Shown piece after piece: positions 18,087-25,517 of a stretch of DNA of 64,000 nucleotides. Both the position numbers and the translations under genes were made by a program. The DNA comes from Chlorogloea sp. CCALA 695. Lineage in GTDB: Bacteria; Cyanobacteriota; Cyanobacteriia; Cyanobacteriales; Chroococcidiopsidaceae. The DNA lies in the NCBI RefSeq assembly GCF_003003885.1, contig NZ_PVWN01000005.1, positions 62,001 to 126,000 on the forward strand, read 5' to 3'. Within the stretch, counting starts at the first letter, position 1. Each line of letters starts with the position of its first letter. The notes beneath the pieces were generated by a model that had not been told where the DNA came from, searched no databases, and saw only the letters and a list, made by a program, of their open reading frames with translations.

Positions 18087-19175
18087 GTGAAAATCCCAGG
18101 TTCTATTTGGACTTTACTAATCGGTATCGTACTGACCTTATTCAGCCTTTGGTACGGTCAAAATCATGGACTACTGCCAGTTGCTGCCACCGATGAAGCT
18201 GTACTGGTAGACGGTTTGTTTAATACGATGATGACGGTATCCATCGGGCTATTTTTGCTAGTGGAAGGCATTTTAATTTATTCAGCGTTTAAGTTTCGCC
18301 ATCGTCAGGGTGACAACACCGACGCAGCACCAGTATTTGGCAACGTACCTTTAGAAATTCTCTGGACGGCTATACCAGCAATTGTTGTGCTAGGAATTTC
18401 AATTTATAGTTTTGATGTTTACAACTCTATTGGTGGGTTCGATCCTCACGATATGCACGGAGCGAATCCGCCTCAAGCGGTGAAAATGCCCGGAAGTGCG
18501 ATCGCAGCAACTTTGAGCGACAGCAATATTGCTCAAGCGCCGAACCTCAATCAGCAAAAGTCTGACGCGGCGATGCAAGACCCAGCAACGGCGGCTGTCC
18601 GCAATGCTGACCAAATTCCCCAAAAAAATGATGCCCCAGGTTTAGGGATTGTTTCGCCAACTCTTGGCGCAAGCAAGAATGCAGAAGGTAACTCACCAGA
18701 ATTTGCAGTAAACATTACTGCGATGCAATACGCTTGGATTTTTACTTATCCTGATACGGGAATTGTTGCTAGCGAACTGCACGTACCAACAGGGCGACAA
18801 GTAGTCGCCAACATGACCGCCAACGATGTAATTCATGCGTTTTGGGTTCCAGAATTTCGTTTAAAGCAAGATGTGATCCCCGGTCGTCAAACCACCGTTC
18901 GTTTTACTCCCCGGACTGAAGGCACTTATCCTTTAATTTGTGCGGAATTATGCGGCCCCTATCATGGTGCAATGAATACAAAAGTAATTGTAGAACCGCA
19001 ACAAGCTTTTGATCAGTGGGTACAAGAGCAACAAGTAGCCCAAGCTGATACATTGAATAGTGCGATCGCGCTTAGTCCTACAGACAAATCACCCAACGAC
19101 TTTCTAGCACCTTATACTAGCGACTTGGGTATCAATTCCCAGATGCTAAACCAAGTTTCTAGCCATCACCATTAA
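18087..19175 (+). CDS. ctaC: Cytochrome c oxidase subunit II
   Basis: Subunit II accepts electrons from cytochrome c or plastocyanin at the CuA centre. Two N-terminal helices are followed by a linker of about 90 residues rich in Ala/Gln/Asn, then a cupredoxin domain (NDVIHAFWVPEFRLKQDVIPG) with the CuA ligands in CAELCGPYHGAM. I start at GTG 18087 (MKIPGSIWTLL) because the family begins this way. A GTG at 18039 would add 16 polar residues. The tail ends SSHHH. It is first in the ctaCDE operon. Confidence 0.92.
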   Translation: MKIPGSIWTLLIGIVLTLFSLWYGQNHGLLPVAATDEAVLVDGLFNTMMTVSIGLFLLVEGILIYSAFKFRHRQGDNTDAAPVFGNVPLEILWTAIPAIVVLGISIYSFDVYNSIGGFDPHDMHGANPPQAVKMPGSAIAATLSDSNIAQAPNLNQQKSDAAMQDPATAAVRNADQIPQKNDAPGLGIVSPTLGASKNAEGNSPEFAVNITAMQYAWIFTYPDTGIVASELHVPTGRQVVANMTANDVIHAFWVPEFRLKQDVIPGRQTTVRFTPRTEGTYPLICAELCGPYHGAMNTKVIVEPQQAFDQWVQEQQVAQADTLNSAIALSPTDKSPNDFLAPYTSDLGINSQMLNQVSSHHH

Positions 19176-19210
19176 GAAAAATTTGCCCTAAATCTCTTTC
19201 CCTAATTTCT

Positions 19211-20953
19211 ATGACTCAAGCACAGTTACAAGAAAGAGCTAATATCCCCGCTCATAACGACGATCCCGCTAATAGAAATTGGCGCGTTTTCTTTACCTTC
19301 AATACCGACCACAAAGTAATTGGCATTCAGTACATTGTTACAACGTTTGTTTTTTACTGTATTGGTGGAGTTTTGGCGGATTTAGTTCGCACCGAACTAA
19401 AAACTCCAGACCTTGATTTTGTCAGCGCCGAAGTGTACAACAGCTTGTTTACACTCCACGCCACAGTAATGATTTTTCTGTGGATTGTTCCGGCGGGAGC
19501 AGGATTTGCCAACTACTTGATCCCGCTCATGATTGGGGCTAGAGATATGGCATTTCCAAAGTTAAACGCTGTAGCTTTTTGGATGATTCCTCCGGCGGGA
19601 TTATTGCTAATGGCGAGTTTAGCTATTGGCGATGCGCCCGACGCGGGTTGGACTTCTTACCCACCTTTGAGCCTAGTAACAGGACAAGTAGGCGAAGGCA
19701 TCTGGATTATGAGCTTGCTACTATTGGGGACATCCTCAATTTTGGGCGCGTTAAACTTCCTAGTTACTTTGCTGAAAATGCGGACACCAGGAATGGGAGT
19801 GTTTCAAATGCCCTTATTTTGTTGGGCAATGTTTTCTACTTCTGCCTTAGTTTTGGTGTCAACTCCGGTACTAGCAGGCGCTTTAATCTTGTTAGCCTTT
19901 GACTTGCTGGCGGGGACGATGTTTTTTAACCCGACTGGTGGCGGCGACCCGGTAGTATACCAACATATGTTTTGGTTCTACTCTCACCCCGCCGTTTACA
20001 TCATGATTTTGCCATTTTTTGGGGTAATTTCTGAAGTTATACCAGTACACGCGCGTAAACCCGTATTTGGCTACAAAGCGATCGCCTATTCTAGTTTAGC
20101 AATTAGCTTTTTGGGCTTAATTGTCTGGGCGCACCATATGTTTACTAGCGGTATCCCTGGCTGGTTGCGGATGTTTTTCATGATTACAACCATGGTTATC
20201 GCCGTACCTACAGGAATCAAAGTATTTAGCTGGTTAGCAACTCTATGGGGCGGCAAACTGCGCTTAAATAGTGCTTTATTGTTTGCAATGGGTTTTGTAG
20301 GAACCTTTGTAGTTGGTGGAATTAGTGGCGTAATGTTAGCGTCTGTACCGTTTGATATCCACGTCCACGATACTTATTTTGTAGTAGCTCACCTGCACTA
20401 TGTACTGTTTGGCGGTAGTGTACTAGGCATCTTTTCGGGCTATTACCACTGGTTTCCCAAGGTAACAGGGCGGATGATTAACGAATTTTGGGGTAAAGTT
20501 CATTTTGCCCTAACAATCGTCGGTCTTAACCTTGCCTTTTTACCGATGCACAAATTAGGCATGATGGGCATGAACCGCAGAATTGCCATGTACGATCCTA
20601 AGTTCGAGACGCTGAACTTTATTTGTACAATGGGCGCGTACTTGCTGGCAATTTCGACTTTCCCCTTCATAATCAATGCAATTTGGAGTTGGCATTACGG
20701 GCCAAAAGCTGGCGATAATCCTTGGGAAGCCTTAACCTTGGAATGGATGACAACTTCACCCCCGGCTATTGAAAATTTTGATAAATTGCCTGTATTAGCA
20801 ACCGGCCCTTACGACTACGGTATGAATAACAAAAAAGCCGTAGACGTACCGTTAGCCGATGAGCGAGAGCCAGTCTTAGCGGCGGGACCAACCTCCGTAC
20901 TACGAGCCGAGCCTGACCCCTCTGTTGCTGCAAATCCAGAAGACCGCAAATAA
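19211..20953 (+). CDS. ctaD: Cytochrome c oxidase subunit I
   Basis: This is the catalytic heme-copper subunit, 580 residues and 12 helices. Visible ligands are His in FTLHATVMIFLWIVP (low-spin heme), WFYSHPAVYIMILP (CuB His and cross-linked Tyr region), VWAHHMFTSG (CuB His pair) and VAHLHYVLFGG (heme ligands). The K-channel and D-channel regions look intact. It follows ctaC by 35 bases. Confidence 0.97.
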   Translation: MTQAQLQERANIPAHNDDPANRNWRVFFTFNTDHKVIGIQYIVTTFVFYCIGGVLADLVRTELKTPDLDFVSAEVYNSLFTLHATVMIFLWIVPAGAGFANYLIPLMIGARDMAFPKLNAVAFWMIPPAGLLLMASLAIGDAPDAGWTSYPPLSLVTGQVGEGIWIMSLLLLGTSSILGALNFLVTLLKMRTPGMGVFQMPLFCWAMFSTSALVLVSTPVLAGALILLAFDLLAGTMFFNPTGGGDPVVYQHMFWFYSHPAVYIMILPFFGVISEVIPVHARKPVFGYKAIAYSSLAISFLGLIVWAHHMFTSGIPGWLRMFFMITTMVIAVPTGIKVFSWLATLWGGKLRLNSALLFAMGFVGTFVVGGISGVMLASVPFDIHVHDTYFVVAHLHYVLFGGSVLGIFSGYYHWFPKVTGRMINEFWGKVHFALTIVGLNLAFLPMHKLGMMGMNRRIAMYDPKFETLNFICTMGAYLLAISTFPFIINAIWSWHYGPKAGDNPWEALTLEWMTTSPPAIENFDKLPVLATGPYDYGMNNKKAVDVPLADEREPVLAAGPTSVLRAEPDPSVAANPEDRK

Positions 20954-20959
20954 ATAAAG

Positions 20960-20998
20960 GCTAAAAGATGATGTTTCCTTAAAAACTCATCTTTTAGC
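20960..20998 (+). terminator. Hairpin between ctaD and ctaE
   Basis: Arms GCTAAAAGATGA (20960-20971) and TCATCTTTTAGC (20987-20998) are perfect complements with a 15-base loop, followed by only TTTTG. It may partly terminate, protect or process the operon mRNA between subunit I and III. Confidence 0.55.
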
Positions 20999-21032
20999 TT
21001 TTGACTTAATTACTTTATTCTGTAAAAGATTC

Positions 21033-21656
21033 ATGCAAACTCAAACTATAGATCCAGCTAAGACGGCGCTCAACCATCACCCTACGGCGGAAGTAGCAGG
21101 TCATCATGAAGAACATCCTGACCACCGCATTTTTGGCTTAATTGTATTTTTAGTCGCAGAAGGGATGATTTTTCTGGGAATGTTTGGCGCTTACCTAGCT
21201 TTTCGGTCTGTATTACCTAGTTGGCCACCGGAAGGAACACCCCGGCTAGAATTGTTGCTACCCGGAGTCAACACTGTCTTGCTAATTTCTAGCAGCTTTG
21301 TCATGCACAATGCTGATGTGGCGGTGAAGAAAAAAGACGTTAAAGGAATGCAAAAATGGTTGGCGATTACCGCCGCTATGGGAGCAATTTTCTTAGTTGG
21401 GCAACTTTACGAGTACAGCCATTTAGAATTTACTTTAACAACAAACTTGTTTGCTAGTGCCTTTTACGTGCTAACAGGTTTTCACGGATTGCACGTATTT
21501 ATCGGAGTTACAGCAATTGTTGCCGTATTGTGGCGCAGTCGCACTGCTGGACATTACAGCAGCGAAAAGCACTTTGGCGTAGAAGCTGCCGAAATTTACT
21601 GGCACTTTGTAGACATAGTTTGGATTATTTTGTTTGGGTTGTTGTACTTGCTTTAA
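21033..21656 (+). CDS. ctaE: Cytochrome c oxidase subunit III
   Basis: The 207-residue subunit III has five or so helices and the family motifs FLVAEGMIFLGMFGAYLAFR, YVLTGFHGLHVFIGV and EIYWHFVDIVWIILFGLLYL. The N-terminus carries a His-rich polar stretch (HHPTAEVAGHHEEHPDH). It ends the ctaCDE operon and is followed by a strong terminator. Confidence 0.95.
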   Translation: MQTQTIDPAKTALNHHPTAEVAGHHEEHPDHRIFGLIVFLVAEGMIFLGMFGAYLAFRSVLPSWPPEGTPRLELLLPGVNTVLLISSSFVMHNADVAVKKKDVKGMQKWLAITAAMGAIFLVGQLYEYSHLEFTLTTNLFASAFYVLTGFHGLHVFIGVTAIVAVLWRSRTAGHYSSEKHFGVEAAEIYWHFVDIVWIILFGLLYLL

Positions 21657-21675
21657 GTTTTTTACTAGCCATAAC

Positions 21676-21701
21676 AAAAGCCTCCAACTGGAGGCTTTTT
21701 T
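21676..21701 (+). terminator. Rho-independent terminator of the cta operon
   Basis: Arms AAAAGCCTCCA (21676-21686) and TGGAGGCTTTT (21689-21699) are perfect complements, and the T-run continues to 21701. It lies 20 bases after ctaE. Confidence 0.85.
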
Positions 21702-21741
21702 AAATGCGCGATTACTTTTTATAGTAATTATTAGGTTAAAG

Positions 21742-21787
21742 GCGATCGCTTGAATACTTCAAGGTCTATTAACGAATTTTTCCGTAT
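21742..21787. repeat. Left copy of a direct repeat flanking hicAB
   Basis: It starts with HIP1 (GCGATCGC), then TGAATACTTCAA and TTTTTCCGTATA. It matches 22352-22397 in the same direction with about six or seven differences over nearly 50 bases. The pair brackets the hicAB cassette. Confidence 0.6.
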
Positions 21788-21823
21788 AGTGAGAAAATAA
21801 GATGGAAAGCTAATATAATCTCC

Positions 21824-22045
21824 ATGCCCAGGAAGATTCGAGAGTTAAAATCTCAGATTGCGCGTGAAGGATTTATTTACTTGCCCAAACGTGGCAAAGG
21901 TAGCCATGAGCGTTGGCAGCATCCTCTACTAGGAAAAACACTGACAATCTCTGGCAAAGATGGAGATGATGTGCCACTCTACTTATAAAAACAAATAGCA
22001 AATTTACTTGCGGCACTGGAATTAAGGGAGGACGAGGATTTATGA
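21824..22045 (+). pseudogene. hicA: HicA-family toxin with in-frame nonsense codon
   Basis: The frame starts MPRKIRELKSQIAREGFIYL, keeps the catalytic His region (GKGSHERWQHP) and the strand LTISGKDGDD, then hits TAA at 21986-21988 (codon 55). Beyond the stop the same frame continues KQIANLLAALELREDEDL and ends TGA at 22043-22045, overlapping the hicB ATG as ATGA. That conserved coupling and the helix-like tail show that the original toxin was about 73 residues. The 54-residue product still has the catalytic His but lacks the C-terminal helix, so activity is doubtful. Confidence 0.65.
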
Positions 22046-22260
22046 ATCGGTACAGCATGATTGTTCAATGGTCTGATGAAGATCGGCTTTTCCTAGTTAC
22101 GATTCCAGAATTTGCCAATCTTGTTGTCATGCCTTGTACTCATGGTAAAAATCGTGAGGAGGCAATTCGTAATGGTGAAGAAATTATTGAAATGTATCTG
22201 GAAGCTTGGCAAGCAGAAGGCAAAACTGTTCCTGAACCTAGGACACTTCAGATTGCCTAA
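22042..22260 (+). CDS. hicB: HicB-family antitoxin
   Basis: This 72-residue protein has the partial RNase H-like HicB fold (YSMIVQWSDEDRLFLVTIPEF, HGKNREEAIRNGEEIIEMYL, then PEPRTLQIA). It neutralises HicA mRNA-interferase. It lacks the C-terminal DNA-binding domain found in longer HicB proteins. Its start overlaps the ancestral hicA stop. The toxin partner here is interrupted, so hicB may persist as an orphan antitoxin. Confidence 0.8.
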   Translation: MNRYSMIVQWSDEDRLFLVTIPEFANLVVMPCTHGKNREEAIRNGEEIIEMYLEAWQAEGKTVPEPRTLQIA

Positions 22261-22351
22261 TGGTTGCAGTTAATTTAATAAATATAGAAAAATTAGCAAT
22301 GCGCTGAGAGGAGAAGTGCAAAGTGTTTTTGTAATTGTGATTATTTGAAAA

Positions 22352-22397
22352 GCGATCGCCTGAACACTTCAAACTCTACTAAAGAATTTTTCCGTAT
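22352..22397. repeat. Right copy of the hicAB-flanking direct repeat
   Basis: It starts with HIP1 (GCGATCGC), then TGAACACTTCAA and TTTTTCCGTATA. It is the direct-orientation partner of 21742-21787, about 610 bases apart. Confidence 0.6.
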
Positions 22398-22452
22398 AAT
22401 ACCCTTTACAGGGTAGATACACAGAAAACTTCTGTATAGTTTCCAAATAATG

Positions 22453-23250
22453 TTATTCTCCCGTTTCACTAGCTTGATTAACGAAAAAGCGAGTCACTAT
22501 TTGGTTCAGCAGATCATGAGGATTGGAGTTAGTATTAGCTGCAACCTGTCTTAATCTAGAAATGTTATCTGAAGATAGACGCAGCGGAGCAAACTGTTCA
22601 GGAAAAGCCCAACTGCATATCTCGCACTCTAACTGGCATCCACGACATGATGTACTTTTGAAATTGTTGCACTCATCACAGAGAGGTTGCCAATTACTGA
22701 GTTCGTTCCCTCCACCTCTGGTACGCGGCACCTTATGATCCTGCTGAAATCGAACTTCTGGCTCCGATCTGCTACATACTGGACATCTATGCTGATAAGT
22801 TTCCAGGATTTGTAGCCAATCTGTATCAGAAAGCTTAATTCGTGGAACTCTTTTTTCACTCAAGGATAGGCTCACGAGTTGGTATGTTTTACCTTCTCTG
22901 CCAATCCCAGTGATGCCTTCCTCGCCTTGCAATTCTCGCAAACGCCGAAAAACGTCTACATAGGGTTTATAGGGTTTGCTGCCTGAGTATTGATTTTTTC
23001 TAAAGCGTTCAATCGCTTCTCTTAGTTCATCCTCTTTTACACGAGGTCCTGGAATACCATGACCTGCAGGCCACAGTTCTTCCAAAAGAACTCGATAGTA
23101 AGACTTATTGGCTTCACTGGGACATACAAATTCTTGGCAAACTTCTTCAAGCCAGACTTCTCGGATAATGTTTCCTAGAACGTCCTGCTCACTAACAGGT
23201 GCAAGGGACAAAAACTTTTGCCTCCCACGGCTTTTCCGCTCAGTTGCCAT
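22453..23250 (-). CDS. HNH restriction endonuclease candidate
   Basis: This 265-residue protein ends in a zinc-bound HNH nuclease module. It starts HRCPVCSRSE with a first CxxC, continues as FQQDHKVPRTRGG (HNH His) and NWQPLCDECNNFK (Asn and second CxxC), and is followed by more Cys pairs (CRGCQLECEIC). The N-terminal 130 residues look like a DNA-recognition region of unknown type. It overlaps the upstream HTH gene by one base (TAATG) and is divergent from a C5 methyltransferase. Together these form a type II restriction-modification layout. Target sequence unknown. No HIP1 octamer is seen in this gene. Confidence 0.75.
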   Translation of the reverse strand: MATERKSRGRQKFLSLAPVSEQDVLGNIIREVWLEEVCQEFVCPSEANKSYYRVLLEELWPAGHGIPGPRVKEDELREAIERFRKNQYSGSKPYKPYVDVFRRLRELQGEEGITGIGREGKTYQLVSLSLSEKRVPRIKLSDTDWLQILETYQHRCPVCSRSEPEVRFQQDHKVPRTRGGGNELSNWQPLCDECNNFKSTSCRGCQLECEICSWAFPEQFAPLRLSSDNISRLRQVAANTNSNPHDLLNQIVTRFFVNQASETGE

Positions 23251-23483
23251 TAGTTATCTCCTCGTAGTAACCAGATGGGGTCAATATCCAGCACTTTTGA
23301 GATGGCCTCAAGTTCATAATCTTTCAGAGATCTGACTTGACGCTCAATCTCTGAAATATCGGACTGTTCTAACTTGATTCCATAATCAACGTTGAGAGCC
23401 GCCGCTAATTCAACCTGGTCTAAATTGTTTTGCAGCCTGACCTGACGAATTCTTGCTCCACTAATATTCTGCTTTTCTCCCAC
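23250..23483 (-). CDS. XRE-type HTH regulator (controller-protein candidate)
   Basis: The 77-residue single-domain helix-turn-helix protein reads IRQVRLQNNLDQVELAAALN, then IKLEQSDISEIERQVRSLKDYELEAISKVLDIDP. Size and fold match C proteins that time restriction-modification expression. Its stop and the HNH start share a base, so nuclease translation is coupled to it. A perfect dyad lies 51-73 bases upstream of its start, in the promoter shared with the methyltransferase. Confidence 0.75.
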   Translation of the reverse strand: MGEKQNISGARIRQVRLQNNLDQVELAAALNVDYGIKLEQSDISEIERQVRSLKDYELEAISKVLDIDPIWLLRGDN

Positions 23484-23533
23484 GGTTAAAGCCTCAACCT
23501 CATAGCGAAATGTTATCTAGAAAGAAGCTTGCC

Positions 23534-23556
23534 GTGTAGACGAAAATCGTCTACAC
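23534..23556. promoter_or_regulatory. Perfect dyad in the R-M divergent promoter (C-box candidate)
   Basis: Arms GTGTAGACGA (23534-23543) and TCGTCTACAC (23547-23556) are perfect complements with a 3-base AAA spacer. The dyad lies in the 137-base gap between the HTH gene and the methyltransferase, without a T-run. Best explained as the regulator's operator (inference). Confidence 0.6.
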
Positions 23557-23620
23557 TAGCTTTTAATAATGAAATCACCTATGATTAGCTCCATCATTAG
23601 ACCCTATATCTAGTTTTGAT

Positions 23621-24514
23621 ATGCGTGTCTCCTCCTTCTTCGCTGGCATTGGCGGTTTTTATCTTGGCTTTGAAAGAGCAGGGATGAACGTCGTGTTTCA
23701 ATGTGAAATAGATCCTTTTTGTCAAAAGATCCTTAAGCGCCACTGGCCACATATTCCCTTACATGAAGACATTACGACCCTCAACCCAACAACTATCCCT
23801 GCCTCTGACTTGTGGTGTGCCGGATGGCCTTGCCAAGACCTCAGCACTGCCAACACGGATCGAACAGGACTTGCAGGAAAGCGAAGTGGTCTCTTCTTCG
23901 CGTTTATGGATTTGGTTAGAGAAATTCATCCAGCGTGGTTGGTCATGGAAAACGTGCCCGGCGTGCTCTCCGCAGAACAAGGAACCGCTCTTGAGACAGT
24001 TATCGACACGCTCGAAGAGAATGGGTATTTGGGAGGATGGGTATCGTGTAACGCTATCCATTCGGGCTTACCCCACAATCGAGACAGAGTGTTCTTTGTC
24101 GCAAGTTTTAGATCGGAACGTGCCTATCACTTCTTTGCTGACAGTAGCGAATTGTCTAGGGATACTTCGTCGAGAGAATCGAGCAAAACGCAAGCTAGAT
24201 CCGATTTTCGTCAAGGCACTCTCGGAGACAATCCGCTTGTGGTACAACGTCGCGGTGGCTTCGGGTATACCATGGCAAAAAGCATCTGCCCCACGTTACG
24301 TGCCCAAACTGGAGGACATCAAGGAGGCCATTCAGACAGACCAATACTCTGTGGCGAGAAACTTGACGTGGACAGAGTGGGAGAGGCTTATGGGTTTTCC
24401 TCCCGGATGGACGGTCGTAGAGGGAGACTCCTTGGCAACGCCGTCGTCCCTGCAATCAGCGAATGGATCGGAAGACGAATCTTAGAAATTGAAATGATGT
24501 CAGATGCCAGCTAG
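23621..24514 (+). CDS. DNA (cytosine-5) methyltransferase
   Basis: This 297-residue enzyme transfers methyl from SAM to C5 of cytosine. Motif I is FFAGIGGFYLGFERAG (residues 6-20), motif IV GWPCQDLS with catalytic Cys71, motif VI MENVPG (110-114), motif VIII HSGLPHNRDRVFF (148-159) and motif X LLGNAVVPAISEWIG (270-284). The target-recognition region is short and includes PTLRAQTGGHQGG. It is divergent from the HTH-HNH pair and protects against that nuclease (inference). Motif IX is not evident in this frame, while a 240-codon +1 frame inside the gene (23763-24485) carries methyltransferase-like strings. See findings. Confidence 0.85.
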   Translation: MRVSSFFAGIGGFYLGFERAGMNVVFQCEIDPFCQKILKRHWPHIPLHEDITTLNPTTIPASDLWCAGWPCQDLSTANTDRTGLAGKRSGLFFAFMDLVREIHPAWLVMENVPGVLSAEQGTALETVIDTLEENGYLGGWVSCNAIHSGLPHNRDRVFFVASFRSERAYHFFADSSELSRDTSSRESSKTQARSDFRQGTLGDNPLVVQRRGGFGYTMAKSICPTLRAQTGGHQGGHSDRPILCGEKLDVDRVGEAYGFSSRMDGRRGRLLGNAVVPAISEWIGRRILEIEMMSDAS

Positions 24515-24641
24515 CTAACAAGTCGATGAAACGGACGGTCGATAGATCTCGGTGAAGATGCAAAGGTTATCTGCCGCCGCTTATATTAGTCGTTAGTGTA
24601 AATACTTTCTAGGAAGAAGTGCGATCACACAACACCCCAAT

Positions 24642-25517
24642 CTAAGGAACGCCTTTATCCCACACCCACACCCTTCCCGCCCCTACAACTTCTGCCAAAA
24701 TACTAATTAGACGGTACAAAGCAACAACACTCAAAATAAGTCCTGGAGAAAATAAAGATCCAAGTAGAGCGGTAGCTGTGGCTTCAAATACGCCAATTCC
24801 TCCCGGCGCTCCTGGTACAACTAAGCCAAGCAGCCAAGCTAGGCTAAAACTACTAATTAAAATCGGAATTTGATTGAAATTTACGGGATGTAGCGCCCAA
24901 AAAGTCAACACAAATCCCGCGCCGCGCAATCCTAAAAAACCTAGTTCGCCTAATAAGGGTAAAAAAGGATAATGCTCGATCTTTTTGACATCATTACCTT
25001 TATTTTTGAGCTTGCTAACGAGCTTAAGCCCTTGGTTGAGAATTAGGGGATGAATAGTGATCGCAACTACGGCTAAACTAAAAACTTGCAACAATCTATT
25101 TTGCGATGTTCCTAGTAAAGCCACAAGTAAAGCGGCGGCGGCTAGTAAAAGTGGTTCTAGCAAAACGCTCAAAGTAGCGATACTGGTGGGAATATTTGCA
25201 TCCGTTGCTAAACGTATCCGCCCGTAATAATGCCAAATATTGCCGGGAATATATTTAGCAATATTTGTTTTTAGGTAAACTCGGATTGCCCAAAAACCGC
25301 TAACTTTTTGATTGAGAGTCTGAAAAATCCAACTCCATACCCACCCCGTCCAAATATGCGCCAGTAAAGTTACTCCTAAAGCGCTACCCAGGTAAACCCA
25401 GCCTTGATTGCTAATTTTGATTTGTACTACTTCTTGCCAATTGTCTTTAAGAGCTTTAGCTAGAAAAAAGAGCATCCCCCCTAAAATTAGCGATCGCACT
25501 AAAAATTTCAGCTTCAT
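24642..25517 (-). CDS. UPF0104 / lysylphosphatidylglycerol-synthase-like membrane protein
   Basis: This 291-residue integral membrane protein has about seven to eight helices. Conserved blocks are KTNIAKYIPGNIWHYYGR and the late PGAPGGIGVFEATATALLG followed by ALYRLISILAEVVGA. It is like the membrane half of MprF without the aminoacyl-transferase domain. Flippase or lipid-transfer function is assumed for the family, not shown. It overlaps the trpE stop by 4 bases (ATGA). Confidence 0.8.
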   Translation of the reverse strand: MKLKFLVRSLILGGMLFFLAKALKDNWQEVVQIKISNQGWVYLGSALGVTLLAHIWTGWVWSWIFQTLNQKVSGFWAIRVYLKTNIAKYIPGNIWHYYGRIRLATDANIPTSIATLSVLLEPLLLAAAALLVALLGTSQNRLLQVFSLAVVAITIHPLILNQGLKLVSKLKNKGNDVKKIEHYPFLPLLGELGFLGLRGAGFVLTFWALHPVNFNQIPILISSFSLAWLLGLVVPGAPGGIGVFEATATALLGSLFSPGLILSVVALYRLISILAEVVGAGRVWVWDKGVP

